A DNA stretch of 64,000 nucleotides from Actinomadura parmotrematis (GCF_019458805.1 NZ_JAIBOA010000010.1:124001-188000); one strand, 5' to 3'; numbered from the stretch's first letter, positions 6,961-15,280 are shown. The notes: generated by a model from the letters alone, not told the origin. A program made the numbers and translations.

Positions 6961-7671
6961 ATGGAGCTTCCGCAAGGGCGTTTCCTCCCGGGTCCCGGCC
7001 CCCGCCCGTGGGTGTCCGACCTGCCGGTCGAGGACCCCGCCGCCGTCTGGGCGTGGCACCACGCGCGCCGCGGCGAGACCGGCCTCTGGCCGCTGCTCCA
7101 CGGCTGGGAGGTGTTCGGCGGCGCCCCGCCCGGCCCCGCCCGCACCGGCCTGGACGACGATCTCGCGCAGGCGTGGGCGCGGCACCGCGCCTGGTTCGCC
7201 GAGATCAAGGACGACGACGCCGCCCTGGCGGGCACCGATCTGGAGCCTCCCTTCGACGACTGGCCCGGCCTGGCCCCGCCGTCCCGCCGCTCCGCCGACC
7301 CCGACGAGGCCGCCTGCGCCGCCGTCCGGGACCTGCCGTCCGGCGCCGGCCCCGTCCATCTCGTCCTGGCGCCCGCCGAGCGGAGCGCCGACGTCCTCGG
7401 CACCGCCGGCTGGACCGCGCCCACCGACACCGGCCGCCTCGACGCGCTGCTGCGCAGCTGGGAGGAGCGCTTCGGGACGCGCGTCCTCGCCGCCGTCGGC
7501 GCCCGCCTCTGGCTGTCGGTGGCCTGGCCGCCCGCCGCCATCGGGCCCGCCCGCCGCATCGCCCTGGAGCACTTCCTCACCGGCACCGACCTGATGCGCC
7601 GGTCCACGCCGTTCGAGGAGTACGCCGCGAGCCTCGTCGGCGGCCGCCTGTGGGAGTTCCGGTGGGACTGA
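6961..7671 (+). CDS. DUF4253 domain protein
   Basis: The protein has 236 aa. The C-terminal third matches DUF4253: RLDALLRSWEERFGTRVLA, GARLWLSVAWPP, and ALEHFLTGTDLM with FEEYAASLVGGRLWEFRWD at the end. The N-terminal part is Trp- and Pro-rich without a recognisable domain. I start at ATG 6961; an in-frame start at 6937 is too close to the preceding stop. DUF4253 proteins are widespread in actinobacteria and often relate to SMI1/KNR4-like immunity or housekeeping contexts, but no activity is established. The gene lies 33 nt after the hotdog gene and converges with the carboxyltransferase gene, 4 nt away. Confidence 0.8.
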   Translation: MELPQGRFLPGPGPRPWVSDLPVEDPAAVWAWHHARRGETGLWPLLHGWEVFGGAPPGPARTGLDDDLAQAWARHRAWFAEIKDDDAALAGTDLEPPFDDWPGLAPPSRRSADPDEAACAAVRDLPSGAGPVHLVLAPAERSADVLGTAGWTAPTDTGRLDALLRSWEERFGTRVLAAVGARLWLSVAWPPAAIGPARRIALEHFLTGTDLMRRSTPFEEYAASLVGGRLWEFRWD

Positions 7672-7675
7672 CGCC

Positions 7676-9157
7676 TCAGCGCCCCAGGTCGCGGTAGCGG
7701 TCCTGCCTGGCGCGGACGCGCGCGGCGGCCGGCGAGCCGACGACGCCGCGCACGGCCCGCTCGACGGCGGCCGCGGCGCGGCGGCAGAACTCCGCCGGCT
7801 CGTCGGCGGCGTCGGGGCGCTCGTCCACCAGCTCGTCGACGATGCCGCCGCGCAGCAGGGACGCCGCGCCGACGCCCTGCGCCTCGGCCATCTCGGCGGC
7901 GTGCCCGGCGTCGCGGTGCACGATGACCGAGGCGCCCTCGGGCGGGAGCGGCGACAGCCAGCCGTGCCGGGCGCAGAGGACCCGGTCGGCGGGCAGCAGC
8001 GCGAGCGCGGCGCCGCCGGTGCCCTCGCCGAGCAGCAGCGAGACCGCCGGGGCCGGCAGCGCCAGCAGGTCGGCGAGGCAGCGGGCGATCTCGCCCGCGA
8101 GGCCGCCCTCCTCGGCGGCGGCCGACAGGTCGGCGCCCGGGGTGTCCACGACGGTGACGAGCGGCAGCCCGAGCTCGGCGGCGAGGCCCATGCCGCGCCG
8201 GGCGACGCGCAGCCCGGCCGGGCCGAGCGGGTGCCCGTTGCGCTGGCCGCGCCGGTCCTGGCCGACGACGACGCACGACGCCGCCCCGAACCGGGCGAGC
8301 GCGAGCAGCAGGCCGGGTTCGGCCTCGCCCTGCCCGGTGCCCGACAGCGGCGTGACGTGCGTGGCGCCGTACCGCAGCAGTTCGCGGACGCCCGGACGGT
8401 CCGCGCGCCGCGACCGTCCGATCGCGTCCCACGCCGATTCCGGCGGCGCGACCGGCGCCGCCGGGGCGGGGACCGCGGGGGCGGGCGGGTCGGTGACGAC
8501 GGCGAGGACGCCCGCCGCGACCTCCGCCAGGTCGTCGATGCCGACGACGGCGTCCAGCAGTCCCCGGGCCGCCAGGTTCTCGGCGGTCTGCACGCCCGCC
8601 GGGAACGGCTCGCCGTGCAGGCCCTCGTACACGCGCGGGCCGAGGAAGCCGATCAGCGCGCCCGGCTCGGCGGCCGTCACGTGCCCGAGCGACCCCCAGG
8701 AGGCGAACACCCCGCCGGTCGTCGGGTGCCGCAGGTAGACCAGGTAGGGCAGGCCCGCCGCGCGGTGCCGGGCGACGGCCGCGGTGATCCGCGCCATCTG
8801 CGCGAACGCGGCCGTGCCCTCCTGCATGCGGGTGCCGCCCGACGACGGCGCCGCGAGCAGCGGCAGCCCGGCGGCGGTGGCGCGCTCGACGGCCGCGACG
8901 ATCCGGTCGGCGGTGGCGCGGCCGATCGACCCGGCGAGGAAGGCGAACTCCGACACCACGCAGGCGACGCGGTGGCCGCCGAGGAGCCCCTCGCCGGTGA
9001 CGACGGCCTCGTCGCAGCCGCTCCGCTCGCGCGCCGCCGCGAGCTCGGCCGCGTACCGCGAGCCCGGCGCGGCGGCCGGTTCCGGCGGCGCGTCCCAGGA
9101 GCGCCATCCGGTGACGACCCGGTCCAGCAGTTCCCGTGCCCCGACCCGCTCGCCCAC
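7676..9157 (-). CDS. Single-chain acyl-CoA carboxylase carboxyltransferase (AccD-AccA fusion type)
   Basis: The protein has 493 aa, from a GTG behind GGAGGTG. Two crotonase-fold halves are visible: an AccD-like N-half (PLLAAPSSGGTRMQEG, YLRHPTTGGVFASWGSLGH, AEPGALIGFLGPRVYEGL) and an AccA-like C-half (VVVGQDRRGQRNGHPLGPAG, PLVTVVDTPGADLS, LLGEGTGGAALALLPADRVL). The AccD zinc ribbon is missing, as in other fused actinobacterial versions. The family transfers CO2 from carboxybiotin to an acyl-CoA and would need a separate biotin carboxylase/carrier subunit, none of which is nearby. It lies 44 nt downstream of the histidine kinase gene in the same direction. The acyl substrate is unknown. Confidence 0.85.
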   Translation of the reverse strand: MGERVGARELLDRVVTGWRSWDAPPEPAAAPGSRYAAELAAARERSGCDEAVVTGEGLLGGHRVACVVSEFAFLAGSIGRATADRIVAAVERATAAGLPLLAAPSSGGTRMQEGTAAFAQMARITAAVARHRAAGLPYLVYLRHPTTGGVFASWGSLGHVTAAEPGALIGFLGPRVYEGLHGEPFPAGVQTAENLAARGLLDAVVGIDDLAEVAAGVLAVVTDPPAPAVPAPAAPVAPPESAWDAIGRSRRADRPGVRELLRYGATHVTPLSGTGQGEAEPGLLLALARFGAASCVVVGQDRRGQRNGHPLGPAGLRVARRGMGLAAELGLPLVTVVDTPGADLSAAAEEGGLAGEIARCLADLLALPAPAVSLLLGEGTGGAALALLPADRVLCARHGWLSPLPPEGASVIVHRDAGHAAEMAEAQGVGAASLLRGGIVDELVDERPDAADEPAEFCRRAAAAVERAVRGVVGSPAAARVRARQDRYRDLGR

Positions 9158-9172
9158 GCCGCACCTCCGGGG

Positions 9173-9214
9173 GTCATTCCAGCACGGTCATTCCAGCACG
9201 GTCATTCCAGCACG
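9173..9214. repeat. 14-bp tandem repeat, three exact copies
   Basis: The unit is GTCATTCCAGCACG, three times in a row. It spans the stop codon of the histidine kinase (9202-9204) and the spacer before the carboxyltransferase gene. Since 14 is not divisible by 3, copy changes would shift the kinase C-terminus. Confidence 0.9.
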
Positions 9215-10584
9215 GGCGCCGCGAGGGGCAGCCGGAGGACCAGGCAGGCGCCCGGCCCGCAGTCCTCGATCTCCAGGGAGCCGCCGTGCGCGGCGGCGAG
9301 GTCGCGGGAGATCGGCAGGCCGAGGCCGCTGCCGCCGCGGTCGCGCTCGCGGCTCTCGGCGAGGCGCTGGAACCGCAGGAACACCCGGTCGCGGTCCTGG
9401 GGGGCGATGCCGGCGCCGTCGTCGGCGACCCGCAGCACCGCGCCGCCCTCCTCGGCGGCGACGGTGACCGTCACGCGGCTGCGGGCGTGCCGCTCGGCGT
9501 TGTCGAGCAGGTTGGTGAGGATCTGCACCAGGTGGCCGGGCGACGCCTCCACCACGATGCCCGGTGCGAGGTCGGCCTCGACCGGGACGCGCCGCTCGCG
9601 GTGCCCGATCTCGGCGGCGGCGAGCGCGCCGAGGTCGACGGGCTCGCTCTCGATCGGGACGCCGGCGTCCAGGCGGGCCATGGTGAGCAGGTCCTTGACC
9701 AGGCGCTGGAGCCGGTCGGCGTCGGCGAGGGCGGCGCGGGCGACGGCCGGCCAGTCCTCGTGCTCGGGGTCCTGGAGGGCCGCCTCCAGCTGGATGAACA
9801 GCGCGGCGAGGGGGCTGCGCAGCTCGTGCGAGACGTCGGCGACGAAGCCGCGCTGGCGCTCCATGACGCCCTCCAGGCGGCGCAGCGTCAGGTTGATCGA
9901 GCCGGCGAGGCGCGCCACGTCGTCGTCGCCATCGGGGACGGTGACGCGGCGCCCGGCGTCGCCGCCGCGGCCGGTGATGCGGGCGAGCTCGGCGCTCATC
10001 CCCCGGACGGGCCGCAGGGCGTGGCGCACGCCGAGCCCGACCGCGGTGCCGATGAGGATGAGGACGGACGGCAGGAACAGCAGCAGGGTCGCGACGAACA
10101 GCGCCTGCACCTGCCCGAAGGACGGCAGCGGCGCGCCCGCGTAGACGGTCTGCCAGCCGCTGGGCGTCTTCGCCCACACCGCGACGACGTACACCTTGTC
10201 GCCGGTGGCGGGCCGGTCCATGACGGTGCGGATCATCTGGTCGTGGCGGGCCGGGCGCCGGTCGAGGAGCGGCGGCCGCCCGGTGATCGCCGGGCTCGCC
10301 GCGACGACGCGGCCGTTCTCGTCCACCACCTGGAGCAGGGAGAAGCCGCGCTCGCCGGGGGTCAGGGTGCGGGGCAGGCCGGGCCGGGCGGCGGCGGCCG
10401 CGACGTTGCGGGCGGCCTCGCCGCCGACCCGGCCGATCTGCTCGTAGAGGGCGCGGTCGAGCAGGAAGTAGTAGGCGAGCGCGCCGACCGCCAGCAGGAC
10501 GCCGACGATCGCGGTGACGGTGACGGTGATCCGCCGGCCGAGGGACCAGTGCGACGGGCGCCAGCGCGTCCCGCGTCCCCCCAT
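9202..10584 (-). CDS. Orphan sensor histidine kinase
   Basis: The protein has 460 aa. The first membrane helix is about 18-42, followed by an extracytoplasmic sensor region of about 115 residues (DENGRVVAASPAITG suggests a PAS-like/Cache fold) and a second helix at about 155-183. HAMP, HisKA with DVSHELRSPLAALF (phosphorylated His), and HATPase with N-box LTNLLDNAERHA, G1 VADDGAGIAPQD and G2 GGSGLGLPISRDLAA follow. GGGGGG lies before the ATG. No response-regulator gene is adjacent: upstream is the flavin reductase and downstream the carboxyltransferase. It is therefore an orphan in this window. The last three residues (VLE) lie in a 14-bp tandem repeat. Confidence 0.92.
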   Translation of the reverse strand: MGGRGTRWRPSHWSLGRRITVTVTAIVGVLLAVGALAYYFLLDRALYEQIGRVGGEAARNVAAAAARPGLPRTLTPGERGFSLLQVVDENGRVVAASPAITGRPPLLDRRPARHDQMIRTVMDRPATGDKVYVVAVWAKTPSGWQTVYAGAPLPSFGQVQALFVATLLLFLPSVLILIGTAVGLGVRHALRPVRGMSAELARITGRGGDAGRRVTVPDGDDDVARLAGSINLTLRRLEGVMERQRGFVADVSHELRSPLAALFIQLEAALQDPEHEDWPAVARAALADADRLQRLVKDLLTMARLDAGVPIESEPVDLGALAAAEIGHRERRVPVEADLAPGIVVEASPGHLVQILTNLLDNAERHARSRVTVTVAAEEGGAVLRVADDGAGIAPQDRDRVFLRFQRLAESRERDRGGSGLGLPISRDLAAAHGGSLEIEDCGPGACLVLRLPLAAPVLE

Positions 10585-10684
10585 GCGCGCCCCCCGTTCC
10601 GCGTGCGGCTGGTGCCGCGGGCCGTCGCCGGGGGGCGAGCGATCGGTAGGACTGGTTGTTACCGGGCCCTCGCGGGCCGAAACC

Positions 10685-11194
10685 TCAGGCGGCGAACCGG
10701 CCGAACCGGCCGCGGTGGTACAGGAGCGGGTGCTCCACCGCGCCGATCTCCACGCCGATCACCCGGCCGACGACGAGCAGGTGGTCGCCGAGGCCCTGCA
10801 CGGTGTGCCAGTCGCAGCGCAGCCGGACGGCGGCGCCGTCCAGCAGCGGCTCGCCGCCGGCGCCGGCCGTCCAGCGGGTGCCCCCGCCGAACCGGTCGAC
10901 GCCGCGCGCGGCGAACCGGGCGGCGACCTCGGCCTGGTCGTGGCCGAGCACGTTGACCGCGAACGTCGCGGCGCGGCGCAGCTCAGGGAAGGTGGTGGAG
11001 GTGCGGGCGACGTAGAAGGCCACCAGCGGCGGGTCCAGGCTCACCGAGGTGAACGAGGTCGCGGTGAGGCCGGCCGGCGGGCCCGCCTCGTGCCGGGAGG
11101 TGACCACGACGACGCCGGCCGCGTGGCGGGCCAGCGCGTCGCGAAAGGAGTCGCCGGTGACCGGGACGGGCCGTGCCGTCGCCGTCCCGGTCAC
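10685..11194 (-). CDS. Flavin reductase-like domain protein
   Basis: The protein has 169 aa, from a GTG that overlaps the stop of the upstream FMN reductase gene (GTGA). It has the split-barrel FMN-binding fold: FRDALARHAAGVVVVTS, AGLTATSFTSVSLDPPLVAF, TFAVNVLGHDQ, RFGGGTRW, and DHLLVVGRVIGVE with PLLYHRGRFG. This family (HpaC/ActVB-type) uses NAD(P)H to supply reduced flavin to two-component monooxygenases. Coupling to an SsuE-like reductase suggests that both serve an FMNH2-dependent oxygenase such as a sulfonate or organosulfur monooxygenase, but no oxygenase is encoded next to them. Confidence 0.88.
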   Translation of the reverse strand: MTGTATARPVPVTGDSFRDALARHAAGVVVVTSRHEAGPPAGLTATSFTSVSLDPPLVAFYVARTSTTFPELRRAATFAVNVLGHDQAEVAARFAARGVDRFGGGTRWTAGAGGEPLLDGAAVRLRCDWHTVQGLGDHLLVVGRVIGVEIGAVEHPLLYHRGRFGRFAA

Positions 11195-11712
11195 CGGGCG
11201 GCCCCCGCCGTAAGAGCGCCCCGAACGGCGGGGGGGATCTGGGCGGCCCACTCCTTGGCGAGGGAGTCGAGCCGGTCGAGGTCGGCCTCCAGCAGCGCCA
11301 GACCCGGGGTCGGGACGGTGGCGCCGAGCTCGACGAGCAGCGGCCGCAGATGGACCTCCACGGCCAGCGCGTGCTGGGGGGCACCGAGGACGAGCAGCGG
11401 CAGCGCGGCCTTCCCGGTGAGGGAGCCAGCGCCGAAGCGGTCCAGGAAGACCTTGAGCAGGCCGGTGTAGGTGCCCTTGTAGGTGGGACTGGCGACGAGG
11501 ATGACGTCGGCGGCGGCGACCTTGGCGGTCGCCTCGGCCACCGCGGCGGGCGGGTCGGCCGCCAGCAGGTGCGGGGCGAGGTCGGCCAGGTCGATGATCT
11601 CTGGGGTGCCGGGGACGTCCGCGGCCGCCGCGACCGCCGCCGCGACGGCGGACGCCGCCCTGGCGGTGCGGGACCCCGGACGGGGGTTGCCGATGATGAC
11701 CACGAAGCTCAC
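11191..11712 (-). CDS. NADPH-dependent FMN reductase (SsuE/MsuE-like)
   Basis: The protein has 173 aa with a flavodoxin-like fold: FVVIIGNPRPGSRTARAA at the N-terminus (phosphate-binding loop), DVILVASPTYKGTYTGLLKVFLDRFG (FMN site) and LPLLVLGAPQHALAVEVHLRPLLVELGA. The SPTYKGTYTGLLK motif is typical of FMN reductases from sulfur-starvation operons. I prefer GTG 11712 because a good -10 (TTATAT, 11725-11720) lies 7 nt before it, implying a leaderless mRNA. ATG 11721 would overlap the -10. It is co-translated with the flavin reductase. The sulfur-assimilation link is an inference from the family. Confidence 0.88.
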   Translation of the reverse strand: MSFVVIIGNPRPGSRTARAASAVAAAVAAAADVPGTPEIIDLADLAPHLLAADPPAAVAEATAKVAAADVILVASPTYKGTYTGLLKVFLDRFGAGSLTGKAALPLLVLGAPQHALAVEVHLRPLLVELGATVPTPGLALLEADLDRLDSLAKEWAAQIPPAVRGALTAGAAR

Positions 11713-11719
11713 GACCGCC

Positions 11720-11748
11720 ATATAACCCTAGAATTCCTACCAAGTCAA
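11720..11748 (-). promoter_or_regulatory. Promoter for the FMN reductase operon, leaderless
   Basis: On the minus strand the -35 is TTGACT (11748-11743), with a 17-bp spacer and the -10 TTATAT (11725-11720). The predicted start coincides with the GTG codon at 11712. ACCCTA and TAGGGT arms flank and overlap the promoter and could be an operator. Confidence 0.65.
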
Positions 11749-12062
11749 TAGGGTATTGGCGGGCTCCGGGGACGGCGGGTCCCGGAACCGGCCGATGCCC
11801 GCACGAACGGCGCCTCCCACCCCTGGGGTGCCGTTCGCGCGGGCATCGCCTTCGGTGCCGCCAACCGCCGGGCTCGCGCGCCGAGGAGGATCCGTCGATC
11901 CCGAGCGGTTGCCGAACTGGTGATTACTCTGCCGGAGCCGTGTGCACGCGGGGCTACATCGAGATGACGTTCACGTTTCCGATGATCCGTTCCGGCGCTC
12001 CCTCATACTTCGCGAACTTTCGGGAAAGGTGGAGCGGACGTCGTGAGAGGGGGCACGAGACC
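11722..12062. other. Divergent intergenic region with a large hairpin
   Basis: This holds the FMN reductase promoter at its left end, a long hairpin at 11794-11847 and, at 11921-11932, TGATTACTCTGC, a 12-mer found again at 28118. The kinase ribosome site (GAGAGGGGG) is at the right end. No gene is seen. Confidence 0.6.
11794..11847. terminator. Long hairpin in a divergent promoter region
   Basis: The arms GATGCCCGC-A-CGAACGGC and GCCGTTCG-C-GCGGGCATC pair over 17 bp with one mismatch. Because both flanking genes point away from it, it is not an ordinary gene-end terminator. It may attenuate a leader or insulate the two promoters. Confidence 0.5.
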
Positions 12063-13304
12063 ATGCACGCGAACACCGACCACGACCTGCGCCCGCTGGA
12101 GGACTCCGACCCCGAGTCCGTCGGCGGCTACCCGCTCCTCGGCCGGATCGGCGCCGGCGGCATGGGGACCGTCTTCCTCGGCCGGGATCCGCGCTCCGAC
12201 GACCGGGTCGCGGTCAAGACCATCCACCCGCACCTGGCCGGGGACGCCGCCTTCCGGGAGCGCTTCCGCGACGAGGCGCGGCTCGCCGCCCGCGTCGCCT
12301 CGTTCTGCACCGCCCAGGTGGTGCGGCACGGCGAGGAGGACGGCCGCCCCTACATCGTCAGCGAGTACGTCGGCGGCATGTCGCTGCAGCACCGCATCGA
12401 CCGGGGCGGGCCGCTGCCGGCCGCCGAGCTGCACGGCGTCGCGGTGAGCGTCGTCTCGGCGCTCGCGGCGATCCACACCGCGGGCCTGGTCCACCACGAC
12501 CTGAAGCCCGCCAACGTCATGCTCACCCTGTCGGGCTGCCGCGTCATCGACTTCGGCATCGCCCGCACGCAGGGCTCCCCCGGCACGATGGCCGCGACCG
12601 GCTCGGTGCTCGGCACGCCCGGCTGGATGCCGCCGGAGGTGATCGCGGGCGGTCCCGCCTCGCCCGCCGCCGACGTGTTCGGCTGGGGCTGCCTCGTCGC
12701 CTACGCCGGGACGGGGCGGCTGCCGTTCGGCGACGGCGCCGCCTCGGCCGTCGCGCTCCGCGTGATGACCGACGAGCCCGACCTGTCGGGGCTGCCCGGG
12801 TCGCTGCTGCCGTCGGTGCGGTCCGCGCTCGCCAAGGACCCGGACGCGCGGCCGTCGGCGTCGCAGCTCCTGCTCGCCCTCGTCAACCAGACCGATCCGG
12901 GCCTGGTCGCCGACCCCGCCGATCCCGCCGATCCCGCCGACGCGCGGCCCGCGGCGCCGGCCGAGGCACCCGCGACGCGGTTCCACGGCCCGCCGCAGCG
13001 GGCCGGCGCCGCGGCGAGCCTGCGCACCAAGGTCCTCGCGGGAGCGTGCGCGGCGGCGGTGACCGTCCTCGTCGGCGGCGGCGTGCTCGGGCTGTCCCAG
13101 GACGGCGGGAAGGCGGCGGGCGCAGCGACGCAGATGCAGCGGTCGCCCGTCCGGCAGAGCCCCGCCCGGCAGAGCCCGGCGGCGTCCGCGCGGCCGTCCG
13201 CGCAGAAGCCCCCCTCCGCGCAGAAGCCCCCGCCCGCGAAGAAGGCGCCCCACAAGGACGCCGCGAAGAAAAAGAAGAAGGGCAAGGGCGGCGGGCACCG
13301 CTAG
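12063..13304 (+). CDS. Membrane-anchored serine/threonine protein kinase
   Basis: The protein has 413 aa. The Hanks-type kinase domain is about 20-290: glycine loop GRIGAGGMGTVFLG (28-40), ATP-binding Lys52 in VAVK, catalytic loop HHDLKPANVML (His-His-Asp instead of His-Arg-Asp, so a non-RD kinase), and DFG at 163-165. A DPADPADPAD spacer follows, then one membrane helix (about 326-350, VLAGACAAAVTVLVGGGVLG) and a short outside tail that is Ser/Pro/Gln-rich and ends in a Lys run. There are no PASTA repeats. ATG 12063 follows GAGAGGGGGCACGAGACC. It converges with a PP2C phosphatase gene only 7 nt away, which suggests a kinase-phosphatase pair. Confidence 0.92.
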   Translation: MHANTDHDLRPLEDSDPESVGGYPLLGRIGAGGMGTVFLGRDPRSDDRVAVKTIHPHLAGDAAFRERFRDEARLAARVASFCTAQVVRHGEEDGRPYIVSEYVGGMSLQHRIDRGGPLPAAELHGVAVSVVSALAAIHTAGLVHHDLKPANVMLTLSGCRVIDFGIARTQGSPGTMAATGSVLGTPGWMPPEVIAGGPASPAADVFGWGCLVAYAGTGRLPFGDGAASAVALRVMTDEPDLSGLPGSLLPSVRSALAKDPDARPSASQLLLALVNQTDPGLVADPADPADPADARPAAPAEAPATRFHGPPQRAGAAASLRTKVLAGACAAAVTVLVGGGVLGLSQDGGKAAGAATQMQRSPVRQSPARQSPAASARPSAQKPPSAQKPPPAKKAPHKDAAKKKKKGKGGGHR

Positions 13305-13311
13305 CGGCGGC

Positions 13312-14427
13312 TCAGGACCGCCAGATCACCACGAGGGCGCAGTCGTCGTCGCGGGCGGCCGCCATCGTCTCGACCAGCTCCCGCGCGCCGTGCCGGAACC
13401 CCTGCGGGACGAGGCGCTCGGCCTCGCCGAGCAGGCCGTCGATGCCGGCGTCCAGGTCGCGGCCCGGCGACTCCACCAGGCCGTCGGTGTAGAGGAGCAG
13501 CGCGTCGCCGGGCAGCAGCACGCCGCGCTCGGGCACGCACTCCATCTCCTGCAGCACGCCGAGGACGACGCCCTTGGCCGGGCTGACCTGCCACTTGCCG
13601 GTCCCGGCGTCGAACTGCACCGCGGGCGGGTGCCCCGCCGACTCGACCGTGTACTCCCCGCTGGCCAGGTCGATCACCACGTGCACCGCGGTGACGAACC
13701 CCTCGTCCCAGCGCTGCCGGTGCAGGTAGCGGTTGCAGGCCGGCAGGAACCGCTCGGGCTGGAGCGATCCAAGCAGGCTGCCGAACGCGCCCGACAGCAT
13801 GAGGGCCCGCGTCCCGGCGTCCACGCCCTTGCCGGACACGTCGACGAGCGCGACCTCCAGGGTGGTGCCGTCGCAGACCGAGACGAAGAAGTCGCCGCCG
13901 AACGAGGAGCCGCCCGCCTGGAGCATCACCACCTGCGAGTCCCAGCCCGGCGGCAGCTCGGGCATCTCGCCCTGGCGGCGCAGCCGGTCGCGCAGCTCCA
14001 GCAGCATCGAGTCGCCGCGCAGCCCGACCACGCCGAGCTGCTGGCGGGTCCGGGCCAGCGTGAACGCCAGCACCGACGTGACGAGCAGCGTGGCGATCAT
14101 GCCGGGGCCGATCGCGTCCCGGTCGTGCCAGGCGTTGTAGCCGACCATGACCGCGACGAGCGCCAGCAGGATGCTGAGCGCCCGCACGCGGAGCAGCAGC
14201 CCGCCGCCGAGGATGGTGAGGACGAGCGCGCCCGACGGCGCCCACGCCCGCGACTCGGGGGCGGCGACGCCGATGACGATCGCCAGCAGCGCGAGCCCGA
14301 CGAAGACGTAGCGCTCGCGGGTCAGCCTGCCGCGCCGCAGCCACTGGTAGAGCGCCACGAGGACCGGGATCCGGCGCAGGAAGGCGCGGACCCTGAGGGG
14401 CAGCATGTGGACCAGTCGTTGCAGCAT
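13312..14427 (-). CDS. Membrane PP2C-type serine phosphatase (SpoIIE/RsbU-like)
   Basis: The protein has 371 aa. The N-terminal third has about three to four hydrophobic helices (YVFVGLALLAIVIGVAA; ALVLTILGGGLLL; ALSILLALVAVMVGYNA; MIATLLVTSVLAFTLA). From about 150 on there is a SpoIIE/PP2C_SIG domain: GGDFFVSVCDGTTLEVALVD with metal-binding Asp, VSGKGVDAGTRALML, ESAGHPPAVQF, LLLYTDGLVESPG and DDDCALVVIWR. Such enzymes dephosphorylate anti-anti-sigma factors or kinase targets. It may oppose the convergent Ser/Thr kinase or work with the HATPase near 0.6 kb; both are inferences from position and family. Confidence 0.9.
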   Translation of the reverse strand: MLQRLVHMLPLRVRAFLRRIPVLVALYQWLRRGRLTRERYVFVGLALLAIVIGVAAPESRAWAPSGALVLTILGGGLLLRVRALSILLALVAVMVGYNAWHDRDAIGPGMIATLLVTSVLAFTLARTRQQLGVVGLRGDSMLLELRDRLRRQGEMPELPPGWDSQVVMLQAGGSSFGGDFFVSVCDGTTLEVALVDVSGKGVDAGTRALMLSGAFGSLLGSLQPERFLPACNRYLHRQRWDEGFVTAVHVVIDLASGEYTVESAGHPPAVQFDAGTGKWQVSPAKGVVLGVLQEMECVPERGVLLPGDALLLYTDGLVESPGRDLDAGIDGLLGEAERLVPQGFRHGARELVETMAAARDDDCALVVIWRS

Positions 14428-14555
14428 GACTCACGCACTGTACCGAGCCGCGGGCCGCTCCGGCCGAGATCCGCGCCACGGATGACCGCCCGCGACCGCG
14501 TCGCCACGTTCGGACGGCATTCCGGACGGCGCCCGCATGGTGTCCAATGGGGGTT

Positions 14556-14765
14556 ATGAGCCAGCCCGGTATGCGGATCACCGTTGACGCGGCGATGCGG
14601 GCGCGCGACGTGTCGCGCCCCCGCGCGGACGGCGAGGCGGCCCCGCCGCCTCCCCCGCCGGCCGGCGAGCCGGCGCGCCGCGCCCCGTCCGGGCGCGGCA
14701 AGGCCGCCAAGAACGAGCGCCGCCGCGCCGGCAAGCGCGGCGCGCGGCCCCCGCAGGACGGCTAG
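14556..14765 (+). CDS. Small basic, proline-rich hypothetical protein
   Basis: The protein has 69 aa. ATG 14556 follows GGGGGTT. The N-terminus reads MSQPGMRITVDAAMRARDVS, then comes a Pro run and a strongly basic tail (KAAKNERRRAGKRGARPP). It lies upstream of and convergent with rpiB, overlapping its stop by 4 nt. The composition suggests a nucleic-acid-associated or disordered protein, but there is no recognised domain and it may not be a real gene. The divergent PP2C gene starts 128 nt away, so there is room for its own promoter. Confidence 0.45.
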   Translation: MSQPGMRITVDAAMRARDVSRPRADGEAAPPPPPPAGEPARRAPSGRGKAAKNERRRAGKRGARPPQDG

Positions 14766-15238
14766 CCCTCGCGGGGCAGCGGGGGCAGCTCGCCGGTGTG
14801 CTCGAAGTCGCTCAGCATCCGGATGCGGCGGGTGTGCCGCTTCTCCTTGGAGTAGGCGGTGTTCAGGAACAGCTCGACGAACCGGGTGGCGGTCTCGGCG
14901 TCGTACTGGCGGGCGCCGAGGCTGATGATGTTGGCGTCGTTGTGCTCGCGGGCGAGCACGGCGGTGTCCTCGCTGAACACCAGCGCGGCGCGGGCGCCCT
15001 TCACCTTGTTCGCGGCGATCGCCTCGCCGTTGCCCGAGCCGCCGATGACGATGCCGAGGGTGCCGGGCTCGGCGACGGTGCGCTCGGCGGCCCGCAGCAC
15101 GAACGGCGGGTAGTCGTCGACCTCGTCGTAGACGAAGGCGCCGCAGTCCACCGGCTCGTGCCCGTTCGCCCGCAGCCAGGCGACCAGGTGCTCCTTCAGC
15201 TCGTAACCGGCATGGTCGGTTCCAAGAAACACGCGCAT
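14762..15238 (-). CDS. rpiB: Ribose-5-phosphate isomerase B
   Basis: The protein has 158 aa and is full length. It begins MRVFLGTDHAGYELKEHLV, with VDCGAFVYDEVDDYPPFVL next and GIVIGGSGNGEAIAANKVKG as the active-site loop. As in mycobacterial RpiB, the loop lacks the catalytic Cys found in E. coli RpiB, and the Glu of GNGE is the likely base. VFSEDTAVLAREHNDANIIS and HTRRIRMLSDFE complete the family pattern. It interconverts ribose-5-P and ribulose-5-P in the cytosolic pentose phosphate pathway. In Mycobacterium tuberculosis rpiB (Rv2465c) sits beside Rv2466c and pepN; homologues of both lie at 20.0-23.4 kb here, separated by a metal-transport block. Confidence 0.95.
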   Translation of the reverse strand: MRVFLGTDHAGYELKEHLVAWLRANGHEPVDCGAFVYDEVDDYPPFVLRAAERTVAEPGTLGIVIGGSGNGEAIAANKVKGARAALVFSEDTAVLAREHNDANIISLGARQYDAETATRFVELFLNTAYSKEKRHTRRIRMLSDFEHTGELPPLPREG

Positions 15239-15280
15239 GCGCCGATTGTCGCAGGTCGCCCGGCGGCGTGCGGCCCCGGG

